From the NCBI GenBank assembly GCA_964017145.1, contig OZ024843.1, positions 2,719,001-2,783,000 on the forward strand: a DNA stretch of 64,000 nucleotides, given 5' to 3'. A model generated the notes under the pieces. The model was given only the letters and a program-made list of their open reading frames with translations, searched no databases and was not told the origin of the DNA. Below are positions 22,269-33,098 of this stretch, in pieces. A program made the position numbers and the translations under genes. This DNA comes from Agrocybe praecox (lineage: Eukaryota > Basidiomycota > Agaricomycetes > Agaricales > Agrocybaceae). How positions within the stretch are numbered: the stretch's first letter is position 1; each line of letters starts with the position of its first letter.

Positions 22269-23873
22269 TTAAGCCGCCTTCAAGATGTCTTCGACTACCT
22301 TCTCCGCAATTGCTAGGCTAGACGTCAATCCAGGAGATTCTATACCAAGCAAGCTAATCATCGCGTTCTTCCCATTCCTCTTTGCATCTTCGCTCGGGAA
22401 ATCAGTTCTGAAGAGAAAGTCCTGGAAACCTCTCCCTGGTGGTATGAGTTTGGGCCGAATGCCAACATAGTCGGCTTGTAAACCTTCTTGTGTTACGCCA
22501 GGCAGGTAAGTGGTTACGGCCTGGTGCATGTCTGGAAGCCGTGATTCATCGGGAGTCAGCTTTTTTGTCCAATACTCGATATCGTCCTCAGTCCCGTTGA
22601 TTTCTGATTCTGGGGCATCTATCCATTCAATGTCAGGACCGAAGCGAATCTTGCCTTGTAGGTCCAACGTTAAGTGTGTGCCGAGGGACTCAAATGCATG
22701 AACATTTGGTCCTGTTTGCGGACAAGGATAAATTAAATGGGAAATGTTCGAAACCCCAGGACCATGGTACGAAGCGTACGAACCCCTAGCGTAAAATATG
22801 GGTATTCGCTTCTCTTTTGGAAGGATGGAATTGAGAACTGTAGGACTGGAGAGACCTGACGCATTGATAAGATTACGGGCGAGTATTGCGTAGTTTTCTC
22901 CTTCAGAAGAAGCTTGGACAACCCAGCCTTCTTCAGCTGCTTTGATGTCCGGGGAGTGTTGTCCAGCCGTTGATTTTAAGTAAGGGTCGATCCTGACAGC
23001 TTTCGAGGCGAAAACAAGCTCTCCTCCTTCTGACTCCATGATATCTTTCTCTAGACTTTCCATGAATGAATGAGAATCCACAATGCCAGTCATGGGGCAC
23101 CATAGCGCTGCGACAATATCCTTGGACAAATTGGGTTCCATGTCATGAATTTCACTTCCATATAATAGTTTCGTGGGAAGGACGTCCTTCCACGAGGAAT
23201 CGGGAGAAGAGTAAGCTGGCCACTTCAATTTGCGGGATTTCGCGTAAAGATTTTCAACATAAGAACGCTGATCCGCCGTAGCCACCACAAGCTTCCCGGT
23301 TTGTTTGAAGGGAATGTTGTGGGTCCTACAGCGTTCGTACATCAAGTCACGTCCGCGAAGACATAAGCTCGTCTTCAAAGAGTCCGGAGGATAGTACAAT
23401 CCTATGTCAAGCATCCGACGATGAGAAACTACTGTGACGTGAGGTAAGAGAAACGCATGTACCAGAATGGATAACCTCTGAGTTCCGTGAGCTTATTGGT
23501 TTTGTACTTGTCAACCCCGTAAATATTCATGAGGCAGTTGCTAGACATACCTTGTTTCTTCACCAGCTCGTGTGTGTCTTTCCAGAAGAAAGGTTGATTT
23601 AGCCGGGAATTTATGTGACAATCGTTGAGCAACTGCCAGCCCAACCACACCTGACAAATTAATGTCATAAGTATGCACTATGCTCCCGACGTGATGTGCC
23701 CTTACCTCCACCAATAATCAGAAAATCCATGACAGATTCTGGATCCTAGTAATCGTAAAACGGCTGAAGCATCATTTCAGAGCCTTCCACCGAGATGTCA
23801 TATTAGAACATACCTTGTAGTTATATCGGCCGCTATCATTGAGTGCTCTCGTGAGTCCCTTGATTGCGCGCAT
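22269..23873 (-). CDS. L-2-hydroxyglutarate dehydrogenase (FAD-dependent, mitochondrial)
   Basis: Exons 23873..23814, 23745..23706, 23650..23551, 23491..23463, 23401..22269; 453 aa. The FAD-binding Rossmann motif IIGGGVVGLAVAQR is rebuilt across intron 2, followed by FLLERHTRAGEETSSRNSEV across intron 3 and IHSGLYYPPDSLK across intron 4. The last exon carries CPMTGIVDSHSF, NLINASGLSSP, HLTLDLQGKIRFGPD and the C-terminal LLGIESPGLTSSLAIAE. The enzyme oxidises L-2-hydroxyglutarate, a by-product of malate dehydrogenase, to 2-oxoglutarate and feeds electrons to quinone. The N-terminus MRAIKGLTRALNDSGR is basic, compatible with mitochondrial import. The in-frame ATG at 23414 is not the start: it lies inside intron 4. 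It is divergent from CNS1 (220 bp between starts). Confidence 0.93.
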
Positions 23874-24093
23874 GTCAAAGGCTTTCTGAAGGGTGTCGCG
23901 TTGACGGTAAAGGACTGAGAAGCTGTGTCAACACCTATTAACACCATTTGAAGATGACCGGCCCGGTTAGACGTAATCTAATCAAAGATATTTTCCGCTG
24001 AATATCATCATCTTCATTTCCGTTCCATACTTTCCTCTTTCTTTCCAATCGGTTGACGAAAGAAATTTAGCCTTGAATATTGCAACTCAAAAA

Positions 24094-25369
24094 ATGGCCT
24101 CTCCAACTGTATTGGGGCCTTCACCAAAACCGGCGGAAAACGAAGAGGAGGCCCTCGCTGCTTTCGACACGATCCCGTTGTTCATGAAGTCACTTCCCGA
24201 CGAAGATAACTTGGACCCTACAGTTTCAGCACTCCAAAGTCTGATCTACGAGGGAACACCGGATGGTGGGTGAGAGTGTACCTCTATATCGTGAGAAGTC
24301 TTCTACTCACTGGGTGTTTCATTCTTAGAAATCGCGCAAAACTTTAAGGACCAAGGCAATGAATATTTTAGAGGAAAGCGATATAGAGAAGCTGTAGGAT
24401 TTTATACGCAAGGTTTAGATGCCAAACCAACCGATGCGCCTACTATCGAAGCTTTGCTATGCAACAGAGCTGCTTGCAACCTGGAACTCCGTATGTTTGG
24501 TTATTTCCAAGTTAATATTACTCAGCTCAAACATCTTGTTCAGAAAATTATGGATCTGTGCTGAGAGATTGTTCTAAAGCTCTCAGTACAAATTCAAAAT
24601 GTTCAAAGGCATATTATCGCTCGGCACTGGCACTTTTAAAATTGGAGCGGATAGACGAGGCTTTGGACTGTTGTGACCGGTGTCTTTCTTACGATTCCGA
24701 GAATAGTGGCATGAAAACAGCCAAAGAACGTGCATTGAAAGCAAAAGAAGAAATCGAACGAAAGGAGCGAGAGAAGCAGGATAGGATACGAAAAGAAGAG
24801 GAAAAGAAACTAAAAATGAAAATGGCACTCCGAGTAAGGATAATCTAGTCGTTTTCTTGTTACTCGGGTTCCGCGCGATACTCATGCTATTCAATTCGTA
24901 GGCACGCAATCTCATTATCTTCAACAAACCCGGAGGTTCGACCAACCCTGTCGAGCCCCACTACGATCCAGAAGACCCTACTGGATCGACACTAGTCCTC
25001 CCTGTTTTCTTTTTGTATCCACAATACGCTACATCCGATATCATTTCGGACTTTGTGGAAGATACACCATTCACGGCTCACTTAGAAGCTATGTTTCCGC
25101 CACAGGCGCCACCACCTGAATGGGATAAGAAGGGTGACTATATCGCTAGCAATCTAGCAGTTTATGCAACGACATTCCGCAAGAGGTTATTGAAGGTCGG
25201 GAAAAAGATGACGTTACGCGACGTTTGTAACGCAGCGAAGGCCAAGGCAGGTGATCCAATAGATGGCCTAGAGATAAGGGATAACTGCCTATCTTTCGTT
25301 GTGTTGCCGAAGGGTGCAGAAGAGACGAGATGGGTAGAAGAATATAAAAAGACGCGAGAACAGTCTTGA
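24094..25369 (+). CDS. CNS1: Hsp90 co-chaperone CNS1/TTC4 (TPR protein)
   Basis: Exons 24094..24265, 24329..24490, 24544..24833, 24902..25369; 363 aa. Three TPR repeats: AQNFKDQGNEYFRGKRYREAV, a second with EALLCNRAACNLELQNYG, and a third with SKAYYRSALALLKLERIDEA. A highly charged helix (KEEIERKEREKQDRIRKEEE) follows, then the C-terminal domain found in CNS1/TTC4 (RNLIIFNKPGGSTNPVEPHY, FFLYPQYATSDIISDF). The TPR clamp binds the Hsp90/Hsp70 C-termini; yeast Cns1 is essential and maintains translation elongation factor eEF2. The start is the ATG at 24094, giving MASPTVLGPSPKPAENEEE. Divergent from L2HGDH. Confidence 0.95.
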
Positions 25370-26273
25370 ATTAACTGTAATGAATGGTCTAATGACAGTC
25401 CAGGGTTCATACACATTCCGAGCGCTTTACGGAACTGTCGCATTGGACTTGCTCGATATGCTTGCAGCAAGTAGGTAACATGTTAGTAAAGCCTGATTTG
25501 CGAGCAGTATGTTCGATAAGGTGAGAAAGGCCAATAAAATATGACGCAGTTGATGTTTCTCCGACTTCGAGGTGTCAATATCGATGTGAGTTATAAGTGA
25601 ATGAATGGATAGAAGGATAAAGCAGGATCGGCATGCCAGGGGGTCGAAGGAATATCACCGGCACCGTTCGATCGCGGTGCTAAACACAAAAGTCAAAATA
25701 CGGTGCCTACAAGTTCCGGTTTCAAGAAATCAAGGATATGAATGTGTAGGGACGGAGTGAGCGGCGCCGGGCGTTGATGGATGAAAACAGCTTCATAGTC
25801 TTCCTCTCTGGCAATGCCGGCATTACGAGGGGACGGAGCTGTACTACCGGTAAAGTGATCTTCTGCGCTGAATGGTAGGGATATGAAGCAGGGTCCCAGG
25901 CATGAAGTCGTTACAAAATGAAGTCCGTTACGGAAGTCTCTTACAAAGAGGCGCGCACAGGAACCACCGGCAGGAGGATAGATATATTTGGAAAGTAGCC
26001 TCCGGTGGCCGGCCGTAGTCACACTTCGCTCTCAGTGTGACATCTCATCGACCATCAGTGTGCAAGAAATCTCTACTAGTCGTCGTCGCCGTCGTCAAAA
26101 GGTCTGGTGAGTCAAAATTTCCGGTTTTCAGTGCCCCAGGACGTCTCAATGGTGGAAAGGAATGCGGCTGGCGTGAATTGGAAGGAATGGAGGGTTGGAA
26201 TGGGGTGGATGGCATGATTGGGATTTGGATGTTGACTGGCTGTTTTTTGGTGTCTAGGGCCATATTCCTCAAG
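25370..26273. other. Intergenic CNS1 to eS7
   Basis: About 900 bp without a supported gene. The right half is the eS7 promoter and leader; it contains CT-rich and GT-containing segments that could include a 5'-UTR intron, which cannot be settled from sequence alone. Confidence 0.45.
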
Positions 26274-26988
26274 ATGTCCACTATTAACAGCAAGATTCTC
26301 CGCACCGCCAACGCCCCTACCACGGCCCCCGACGAGACTGAAAAGAGCGTCGCCCAGGCTCTTATTGACCTCGAGAACAACGTCCCCGAACTCAAAAATG
26401 AGCTCCGCGCTCTCCAAATCTCCGCTGCCCGCGAGGTTGATGTCCGTGGTGGCAAGAAGGCCATTGTTGTCTTCGTCCCCGTCCCCCAATTGAAGGCTTT
26501 CCACAAGGTTCAGCAGAGGTGCGATTAATTAGCGGCTGATTTAACATGAATATCTGAAACTAATTAAAGTGGTATAATGCGCTCAGGCTGACCCGAGAGC
26601 TCGAGAAGAAGTTCTCTGACCGCCATGTCGTCTTCATTGCCCAGCGCCGGATGCTGCGCAAGCCCACACGTAACTCCCGCGTCAAGCAGAAGAGACCCCG
26701 CAGCCGCACCCTCACCAATGTCCACGAGAAGATCCTCGAGGACCTTGTCTTCCCCACCGAGATTGTTGGAAAGCGCACTCGTGTTGCTGTTGACGGATCC
26801 AAGCTGCTGAAAGTGTGCGTAGGGAAGAAATATAAAGAAATACAGATGCTAAATGATACGACAACAGGTTGCTCGACTCGAAGGACGCGACATCGCTCGA
26901 GTACAAGCTCGACTCTTTCTCCTCAGTATACCGCCGCCTCACAGGGAAGGATGTTGTATTCGAGTTCCCGGTTGTCTCCCAGGAGTAA
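26274..26988 (+). CDS. RPS7: 40S ribosomal protein eS7
   Basis: Exons 26274..26518, 26587..26814, 26868..26988; 197 aa. Family motifs: [23 protein letters not shown](V)[46 protein letters not shown] and, in exon 3, [20 protein letters not shown] then [10 protein letters not shown]. eS7 is on the small-subunit surface and is needed for small-subunit processome assembly. Codon use in exons 1-2 is strongly C-ending (GTC, CTC, AAG, CGC), as in highly expressed basidiomycete genes. Confidence 0.97.
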
Positions 26989-27272
26989 ATGGCTTTTCTG
27001 TAGAGATACATGTTTACTATGCCACTTTGAATGCATCATCTCCGTTTTGACAGCATACATAAGAGGAAATGTCCGCTGATCAAGTAAAAGAAGAAAAGTC
27101 ACACGGATGCCATAAGTTTATGTCAGGGGCCGAACAGTCTTATTTTGGATAACAACTTTAGTGTCTCCCCTCCCAGCTTGTTTCCCCCCCTCCCTTCCCC
27201 CAACGCCCAAGAGGCCACTGGGCCTTGACTCAAAATTTTATTCTGACCGTCCCTGCGCGTCCCTGCGCTGCC

Positions 27273-28654
27273 ATGGACGAATATCAGAGTCTTGATCCAT
27301 ATTCCCGGTCCAGATACGAACATGGCATCGACAGCAAGATTGTAGTCATGGGCAACTCTGGTGCGCTCATTATGTCCAATGTCCTCTATATCTCACCTTA
27401 TTTTGCCACTCAAAGGCGTCGGAAAGACGAGTCTCTTGTATCGCTATACCCAGAACAAATTCGATCCAAAGAACACGACTTCAACGAGCGGCGCTTTTTT
27501 CGTGACGAAGAAAGTCTATGTAAATGGGCTCAAAGTCCGTCTGCAGCTCTGGGACACTGCTGGTCAGGAGAGATTCAGGAGCATGGTATGCGCCCGTGTC
27601 TTCGTTGGCAGTTTGTGGCATTTACTGACAATGGTCTGGCAGGCTCCAATGTACTATCGAGGTTCGTGCTCGCTGCAGGCCACGTCAAATCAAGTCCTTA
27701 TTTTTTTCGTTAGGCGCCAATGCGGCTCTCCTTCTATACGACATCACAAATGCGTCCACGTTCGAGGATATCCGGGGTTGGCTCGAAGGTCTGCATATCT
27801 TCATATGCCTTTATCAGTTGCTGACTCTCCTGTTCGGTCTTAGAGCTGAGGAAGAACTGCGCGCCAGAGCTCATCATATACATAGTTGGTTCTAAGGCGG
27901 ATCTCTACCAACACCGCCAAGTCACTCCAGATCTCGCTCGCCTATCGCTTCACAACTGGTTCCCCCCGCCAAAGCCTCCTCCTCCGCCCCCACCTCCGCC
28001 ACCATCGTCTCTCTCTTATATTCGACCGCGTTTCACTTCTTTTCCAGGTCTCCGTTCGCCAACCCTTATCACTTCGCCCACTTCTCCGATATCCCCAAGC
28101 CCCCCCGAGGGCCCAGCATACTTAGATCTTCCCTCTAGCCGTTCTTCGGCTCTGACCCGTAGCTCAACTACGGCACAGCCCCGGCCGAAGACATCCAGTT
28201 CGCTTAGTCGCTCTAATACTAGCACAGGCGCCAGAACACCCCTTCATTCCAGATTTGGTCATGCAGCTGGCTGGAATGAAAACAATGACACCAGTAGCAA
28301 CAGTATCGAGGAAGCCGAAGAAGACGAAGAGGATCGGGAGTGGGGTTTAAGCAAGGGGATGGAACTATTTGAGGTATCTGCAAAGGATAACCTAGGTGGG
28401 TTTCCAATCTTAACCCCTTCACGTTAGCGCCTTCTGACTTTAGCGATTATTCAGGTATTCAATCCCTGTTCGAACATTTGATCTCTGCCATTATTGTTCG
28501 GAAAGACGTCATTGAGCGTGAAAACGAGCTAAAGAAAAGAGACAGCGTGTTCTTATCTAGTTCGAGTACACCAACATGGTCCGCTCAAGCTGATGAAGAG
28601 GAGGCTCGCGAAAAAGAGCAAGCGCAACGTTCCGGGAGCTGGAATTGTTGTTAA
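27273..28654 (+). CDS. Rab-type small GTPase with a ~130-residue insertion
   Basis: Exons 27273..27360, 27416..27585, 27643..27661 (19 nt), 27714..27788, 27844..28395, 28455..28654; 367 aa, about 150 longer than a normal Rab. G1 GNSGVGKT (27-34), switch I around [14 protein letters not shown]3 [13 protein letters not shown]4 GSKAD (133-137; SKxD instead of NKxD), G5 EVSAK (294-298). The C-terminus WNCC is a double-cysteine geranylgeranylation signal. Between G4 and G5 lies a low-complexity insertion: a run of prolines, Ser/Thr-rich sequence and an acidic [12 protein letters not shown] stretch. The GTPase core looks functional, so the protein should act in vesicle traffic. The Rab subfamily is not assigned. 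Confidence 0.9.
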
Positions 28655-29396
28655 CCACCACACTCTCATTTGTGTGCTTCAGACTACCCACGTTCCCTTT
28701 GACCTACTTTCTCTTGTCGTCATTTCTATCTCGTTTACTTGTCTCCCTTTCTGATCGCTGTTTCTTTTTCTGTACCTTCTATTTTCTGACCGCCTCACTT
28801 TCCTCTTTTTATTCCATTTCTCTCCTTTTTTCGTCGCAATCCTCCTATCTGTCTGTTTCGGCTCATTCAATTTCATCTCTCATACCACCCATCTGCTTCA
28901 TCTCACCTCTCTCTCTTGTCTTTTTTTTTCATCCAGCAATACCACCATGTTCCATATTCTTCCATGTCACAACTTATGCTCATAGCTCCATGCGGTGGTC
29001 CAAGGCCACCTTCTGATTCCCATAGGCCTCGTTATCTATATTATATTTACAAACCTATTACTTAGTACGTACACATATGCCATGTCCATGTCTTCCCTCG
29101 TAGGAATCGTGCATTTTCTCTTTGGATTTCTATCACAAGACCTGCTCGGGAGATTACTTCATTCTTTTACCAGGTTCGGTATATGTTTTTGGCTGTTGGA
29201 ATGGATTCGGCTTTAGCAGTCATTGCCGTTGCTCCGGATTTTTATCAAGGCGGCGTCCTTACAAGCTCAGCTTTGATAATGATTCATATATAACCCTATG
29301 ATCATCGTGCGAGGACATTTAAGCCGTTGTCCACATTATTCACCCCTTCTTCTCCCTTCTTTCTCTGCAACCCATTGATATATCCTTGATTCTAGA
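28655..29396. other. Pyrimidine-rich 3' flank and AMMECR1 promoter
   Basis: The first 300 bp after the Rab stop are extremely T/C-rich on the + strand (long CTTT/TTTC runs), giving hydrophobic open frames that are composition artefacts. No gene supported. Confidence 0.55.
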
Positions 29397-30241
29397 ATGT
29401 CCGAGTCACTTAACCCCGCCAAACAGGAGGTACGAGACATTGATAACGATGATGTCTGCACAAAGGAGCACTGTTTTCATGCGTTTGACACCCTCTACTG
29501 CCGTCTGACGGGGGCAGAACCCATACCACCTAAATTCCCCGATGTCAAGTAGTGAGTGTTTGTCTCCCCCCTCTCGATTCTAAAGCGCTCAATGCGATGT
29601 GATCCCCGCAGTCCGCTGTTCGTAACATGGAACATCAAACACAAAGGCGGATGGCGTCTACGCGGGTGCATAGGTAATTTTCAGCCTATGCCCATACGTG
29701 AAGGCCTGGCCGACTACGCCCTCGTCAGCGCCTTTAGAGATGATCGATTCAGAAAGATAGAGCAGAGCGAGCTAGAGCGTCTCCAGTGCTGGTACGTTTC
29801 AACGCCTTCTTTACTTTCCACCGAGGACCATGGATAACGAATATTTTATATTCTAGCATATCGCTGCTCACAAATTTTGAAGTTGCAGAGACCTATCTAG
29901 ACTGGACCATTGGAGTGCACGGCATACACATCTCGTTTCCCTACCCAAACTCCTCTAAAACCTCATCGTCAGAGGTACCTTCTCCGCTTTCTTCCACGCC
30001 GAACCTCCCTCGCCTAGTATCGAAGCAAGCCTTCTCAGCAACTTACCTTCCAGATGTTATTCCGGAACAAGGATGGGATAAGATCGAGGCCATTGATAGC
30101 GCTATCGAAAAGGCTGGCTGGAGGAATCGGATTACGGAGGACCTCCGACGAAGCATAACCTTGGAGAGATACCAGAGCAGTGTATGCAGCGTCACGTATG
30201 ACGAATATATCCACTGGAGAACAGCAAACCGATCGCACTAA
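29397..30241 (+). CDS. AMMECR1-domain protein
   Basis: Exons 29397..29551, 29612..29791, 29857..30241; 239 aa. The hallmark LRGCIGNF occurs as GGWRLRGCIGNFQPMP, preceded by YPLFVTWNIK (across intron 1) and followed by LADYALVSAFRDDRF and SISLLTNFE (across intron 2). The C-terminal part has GWDKIEAIDSAIEKAGW and ITLERYQSSVCSVTYDEY, again typical. A short Ser/Pro-rich insertion (NSSKTSSSEVPSPLSS) interrupts the middle of the domain. AMMECR1 proteins are conserved from archaea to human with no settled biochemical role; the Cys of the motif is intact. Convergent with the PPR-like gene. Confidence 0.95.
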
Positions 30242-30413
30242 ATTTTTGCAATTGAACCTTTTCAAGTATTGGAACAGAGGGTCACTTTTTGGACATTTCT
30301 TTTCCATTAAATTTCCTGTGTGCATTAAATGTATATTTAGACAGATAGCTGCGCAAGCAGACAACAATATATTGAATGTATTATACCCTTTTCGTCGCTT
30401 GGTTCGAGTGCTG

Positions 30414-32687
30414 TTATCTCAGTTCTTCGTTCTCAGGGAAAAGCATTCGTCGGAGTCCTCGAAGGCGAGAGTTACCGTCTGGTTTAGGAAAGACGATCCC
30501 AAACCTGCCATCTATAGCCTTCCACACTTTTCGCATAACTTCAATATCCCTCCCACTAGTCACTGCGAATGCTGCCATGAGAATATCGAGGAATGCATGA
30601 GAGAGGACAGTATGCGGTGGTAGAGTAAGGAATCGATCGAAAAGCTCCGATAGATTTTCCAATGTCCATGTCGAAGGGGCACCTTTCTTGTTACGAGACG
30701 GCGGTATGCCATGCCTTTGGAAACCGATGAACAGCGCGCGATAAACCACAACGCTTGAAGTGTAATGACCTGGCACTATTTCCCCGGATTCCGAAGGATA
30801 GAGCGGTGCTCCTTGTTCGATGTTGTCCGTAGACAACATGTCGATAAAGATATTAATAGCAGGTTGGAAATGACCGTTGTATGATAAGAGTTGAATGATG
30901 GCAGTATATGTGATTTCGTTAGGTATCATCTCGTCGCCAACAAATATATGCTCTCCCTCCAATTCCGACCTGATGGAACGAATGTCTTTAGGGCCAACAT
31001 ATGTTTCCGGCTCCTTATTATGTCGCAAGACACGGTAAATCATCATTACTATATCCAGTCGATCGTTGATTCCGTATGCCCAAATAACAGCATTAAGACC
31101 GTCCAGCCCAAGTTCAAAGCCTTGCATCTTCATCTTCCGCATAGTATGTCGCACGCCACCCAGATCTTTTTTCTCCTCGAAGTAACGGAACATCACAAGA
31201 TGAGCAAATCTGTTCGGAGGAATTCCAGACTTCTCCAAGTCTACTGAGAGTCGATAAAGCAAGGTTTCGTCTTTGGCACGCGCTGCCAGTGAGAGTAGGG
31301 TGGTCATCGTGAAGATATCAGCATCATGACGAGTCTGTGGCGGCAAATTCAGTGTTTCTGGGGTGTCGAACGCCGACGTAAAGGGTAATTCTGTGCGTCG
31401 CATGCCTCTGAAAACGCCGATAGCCCTCTCCACGTCGTCTGTGGTGGTCTTTCGGCGCACAGCTGCTGAATGATGCATAAGCGCGTTCCACTCCGGAAGC
31501 TTCAATTGTCCACCGCAGTGTACAATATATGTCATGACCGAGAGCAACCGAAGATATTGTAAATGAGTCCTAGGACGATTGCGCGCGAGGAGCCGAGCGA
31601 AGCGGTGGAGATGGGAATGCGATATATGCTTGACGCGGTTGTAAATTATCGGATGACTGGAGATGGTGTCGACGAGATACACGTAAGAATGCCACGCTTG
31701 GTCTGTTAAGTTGGTTGTACCAAGTATGTCCATGTGAACGCGAATTAGAGAAGGAACATCGCGGGAAGGTGGTTGTTGTAAGAGGGCACCCGAATGCGAC
31801 CTGACCCCTTCTAACTTTACGCTTAGCTTTACTTTTACTATGGTCTGAGAGCGACGTGTCCGCAGGTTCATCTTCTGTGTATCCAGCCTGCTCCAAGTCT
31901 TTTTCGGCAGCTGTACAACTTTCGTGACCCACGTTCCATCCCGCCTTTTTGACGCAAAGTAGTATTGTCTGCGAGCGGCGGTGATGGCACGCTGCATGCT
32001 CTCGAGACGTTTCAGGATGTGAGAAGGAATAACGACAGGTTTGACTTTCTCCATTGACCAGGGCCTCCCTGCAGCATAACGAGGAGCTTGTCGGATAACA
32101 TCGTCTTCGTAGGCAGCCACATCTTCCGAGGCAAATGAAGGATTGAGAATGCTTTGTCGTTGAGCTTCCCGTTCTACTATTGACGCGTTTTGATCTGCAG
32201 TTTGGTTGAAGTCGGTTTCCGTCATTTGTGTCCCAACAATACCCGTTTCTTTCATGTTCCTCGATGTATGTGTGTCTTGACGAGAGGAAAAGGCGCGTAA
32301 AATATGTTTCCGTCCGTCGACTTCTCGAGGTTGTAAGTGAGGAACCTCTTGCCTTAAAAGCCGTGGATCCCCGACAGCGCTTTTCTGTTCTGCCTGAAAT
32401 TCTTCCTGCAGACCGATATTGTGATAAAGGAGAACTCGTTGGTAGTGAGGATTGTGAGGGTAAGTTCGCGGGTGTTGAGTAGTAGTCGCGTTCGACGAAG
32501 AACCCACAGACGTTAAGTCGTCGCTGTCTCCGTCGTCGCGGCTGTAGTTGCCATTGCTGCTCATGAAGCGAACCTGCGTGCTCCGTCCAATCCTGACTCC
32601 GCAAATTCGACGACATGCTCGCGCTGCAAAGATCGTTGGCGGAGGGAAATTGAGGCCCAGCGAGGACGCTCTCAGCATCAAAAACAC
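30414..32687 (-). CDS. Pentatricopeptide-repeat-like mitochondrial protein
   Basis: A single uninterrupted frame of 757 codons, one of the few intronless genes here. The N-terminus (MLRASSLGLNFPPPTIFAAR, then RACRRICGVRIGRSTQVRF) is Arg-rich with no acidic residues, a mitochondrial presequence. The C-terminal half has degenerate 35-residue helical repeats: DLGGVRHTMRKMKMQGFELG, LNAVIWAYGINDRLDIVMMI, ITYTAIIQLLSYNGHFQPAI, NIFIDML, consistent with a fungal PPR protein. Such proteins bind organellar RNA and help its maturation or translation. The target is unknown. Starts at M1 or M4 are both possible. A 413-codon open frame overlaps on the same strand in another phase and is judged a shadow. 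Confidence 0.8.
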   Translation of the reverse strand: MFLMLRASSLGLNFPPPTIFAARACRRICGVRIGRSTQVRFMSSNGNYSRDDGDSDDLTSVGSSSNATTTQHPRTYPHNPHYQRVLLYHNIGLQEEFQAEQKSAVGDPRLLRQEVPHLQPREVDGRKHILRAFSSRQDTHTSRNMKETGIVGTQMTETDFNQTADQNASIVEREAQRQSILNPSFASEDVAAYEDDVIRQAPRYAAGRPWSMEKVKPVVIPSHILKRLESMQRAITAARRQYYFASKRRDGTWVTKVVQLPKKTWSRLDTQKMNLRTRRSQTIVKVKLSVKLEGVRSHSGALLQQPPSRDVPSLIRVHMDILGTTNLTDQAWHSYVYLVDTISSHPIIYNRVKHISHSHLHRFARLLARNRPRTHLQYLRLLSVMTYIVHCGGQLKLPEWNALMHHSAAVRRKTTTDDVERAIGVFRGMRRTELPFTSAFDTPETLNLPPQTRHDADIFTMTTLLSLAARAKDETLLYRLSVDLEKSGIPPNRFAHLVMFRYFEEKKDLGGVRHTMRKMKMQGFELGLDGLNAVIWAYGINDRLDIVMMIYRVLRHNKEPETYVGPKDIRSIRSELEGEHIFVGDEMIPNEITYTAIIQLLSYNGHFQPAINIFIDMLSTDNIEQGAPLYPSESGEIVPGHYTSSVVVYRALFIGFQRHGIPPSRNKKGAPSTWTLENLSELFDRFLTLPPHTVLSHAFLDILMAAFAVTSGRDIEVMRKVWKAIDGRFGIVFPKPDGNSRLRGLRRMLFPENEELR

Positions 32688-33098
32688 AAGCAGTCATCCT
32701 AAAAAAAAATAAGGATGAACACCCTAGAATTCTATGATACACTCTTTGACGCCTACCGCAGTCTGTAGCACAGAAACAACGAGAGGAACGTCCGGGCGAC
32801 GCGACGACCAACCAATGTGCTTCAACCAGAGTTTGCTATTCGTCCAATCCCAGCAAACTTTTTACACGAATCCTTTTCGCAAAAATGCGGCCGAATTTCT
32901 CACGACTCTCTGGCCAATGATATGCGTGAATTCTCATTCTCACTTTTGACTCTCAAGTTTCACTCCAATTTTGTTTGTGTTTTCAATTTTATGGACATGC
33001 AAATTCATATACGTATGGCATGGGGGCGTAGTGGAGCGGCATGAAGATACAACAAAAAAGCGACGAGTAGGTAAGTAAAATGTAATGAACAAGGACAA
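32688..33098. other. Intergenic uL3 to PPR-like gene
   Basis: Contains the uL3 3' UTR and the PPR-gene promoter; no gene seen. Confidence 0.55.

Noticed and set aside
23402..23414. ATG (MLDIGLYYPP) as start of L-2-hydroxyglutarate dehydrogenase
   Set aside because: It lies within intron 4; upstream exons restore the FAD-binding motif and SSRNSEVIHSG.
26045..26506. Two long minus-strand open frames opposite eS7 exon 1
   Set aside because: Antisense shadows of a codon-biased ribosomal-protein exon.
28927..28940. Homopolymer T run and other short homopolymers as possible mobile-element tails
   Set aside because: No target-site duplication or element body next to them.
28645..29016. Hydrophobic open frame after the Rab gene, looking like a membrane protein
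   Set aside because: It is the translation of a T/C-rich 3' flank (Phe/Leu/Ser runs); no splice or family support.
31570..32811. 413-codon open frame on the minus strand overlapping the PPR-like gene
   Set aside because: It runs in another phase of the same strand, has an Arg/Ser/Cys-rich composition typical of a shadow frame, and shows no domain. The PPR frame has a presequence and repeat pattern.
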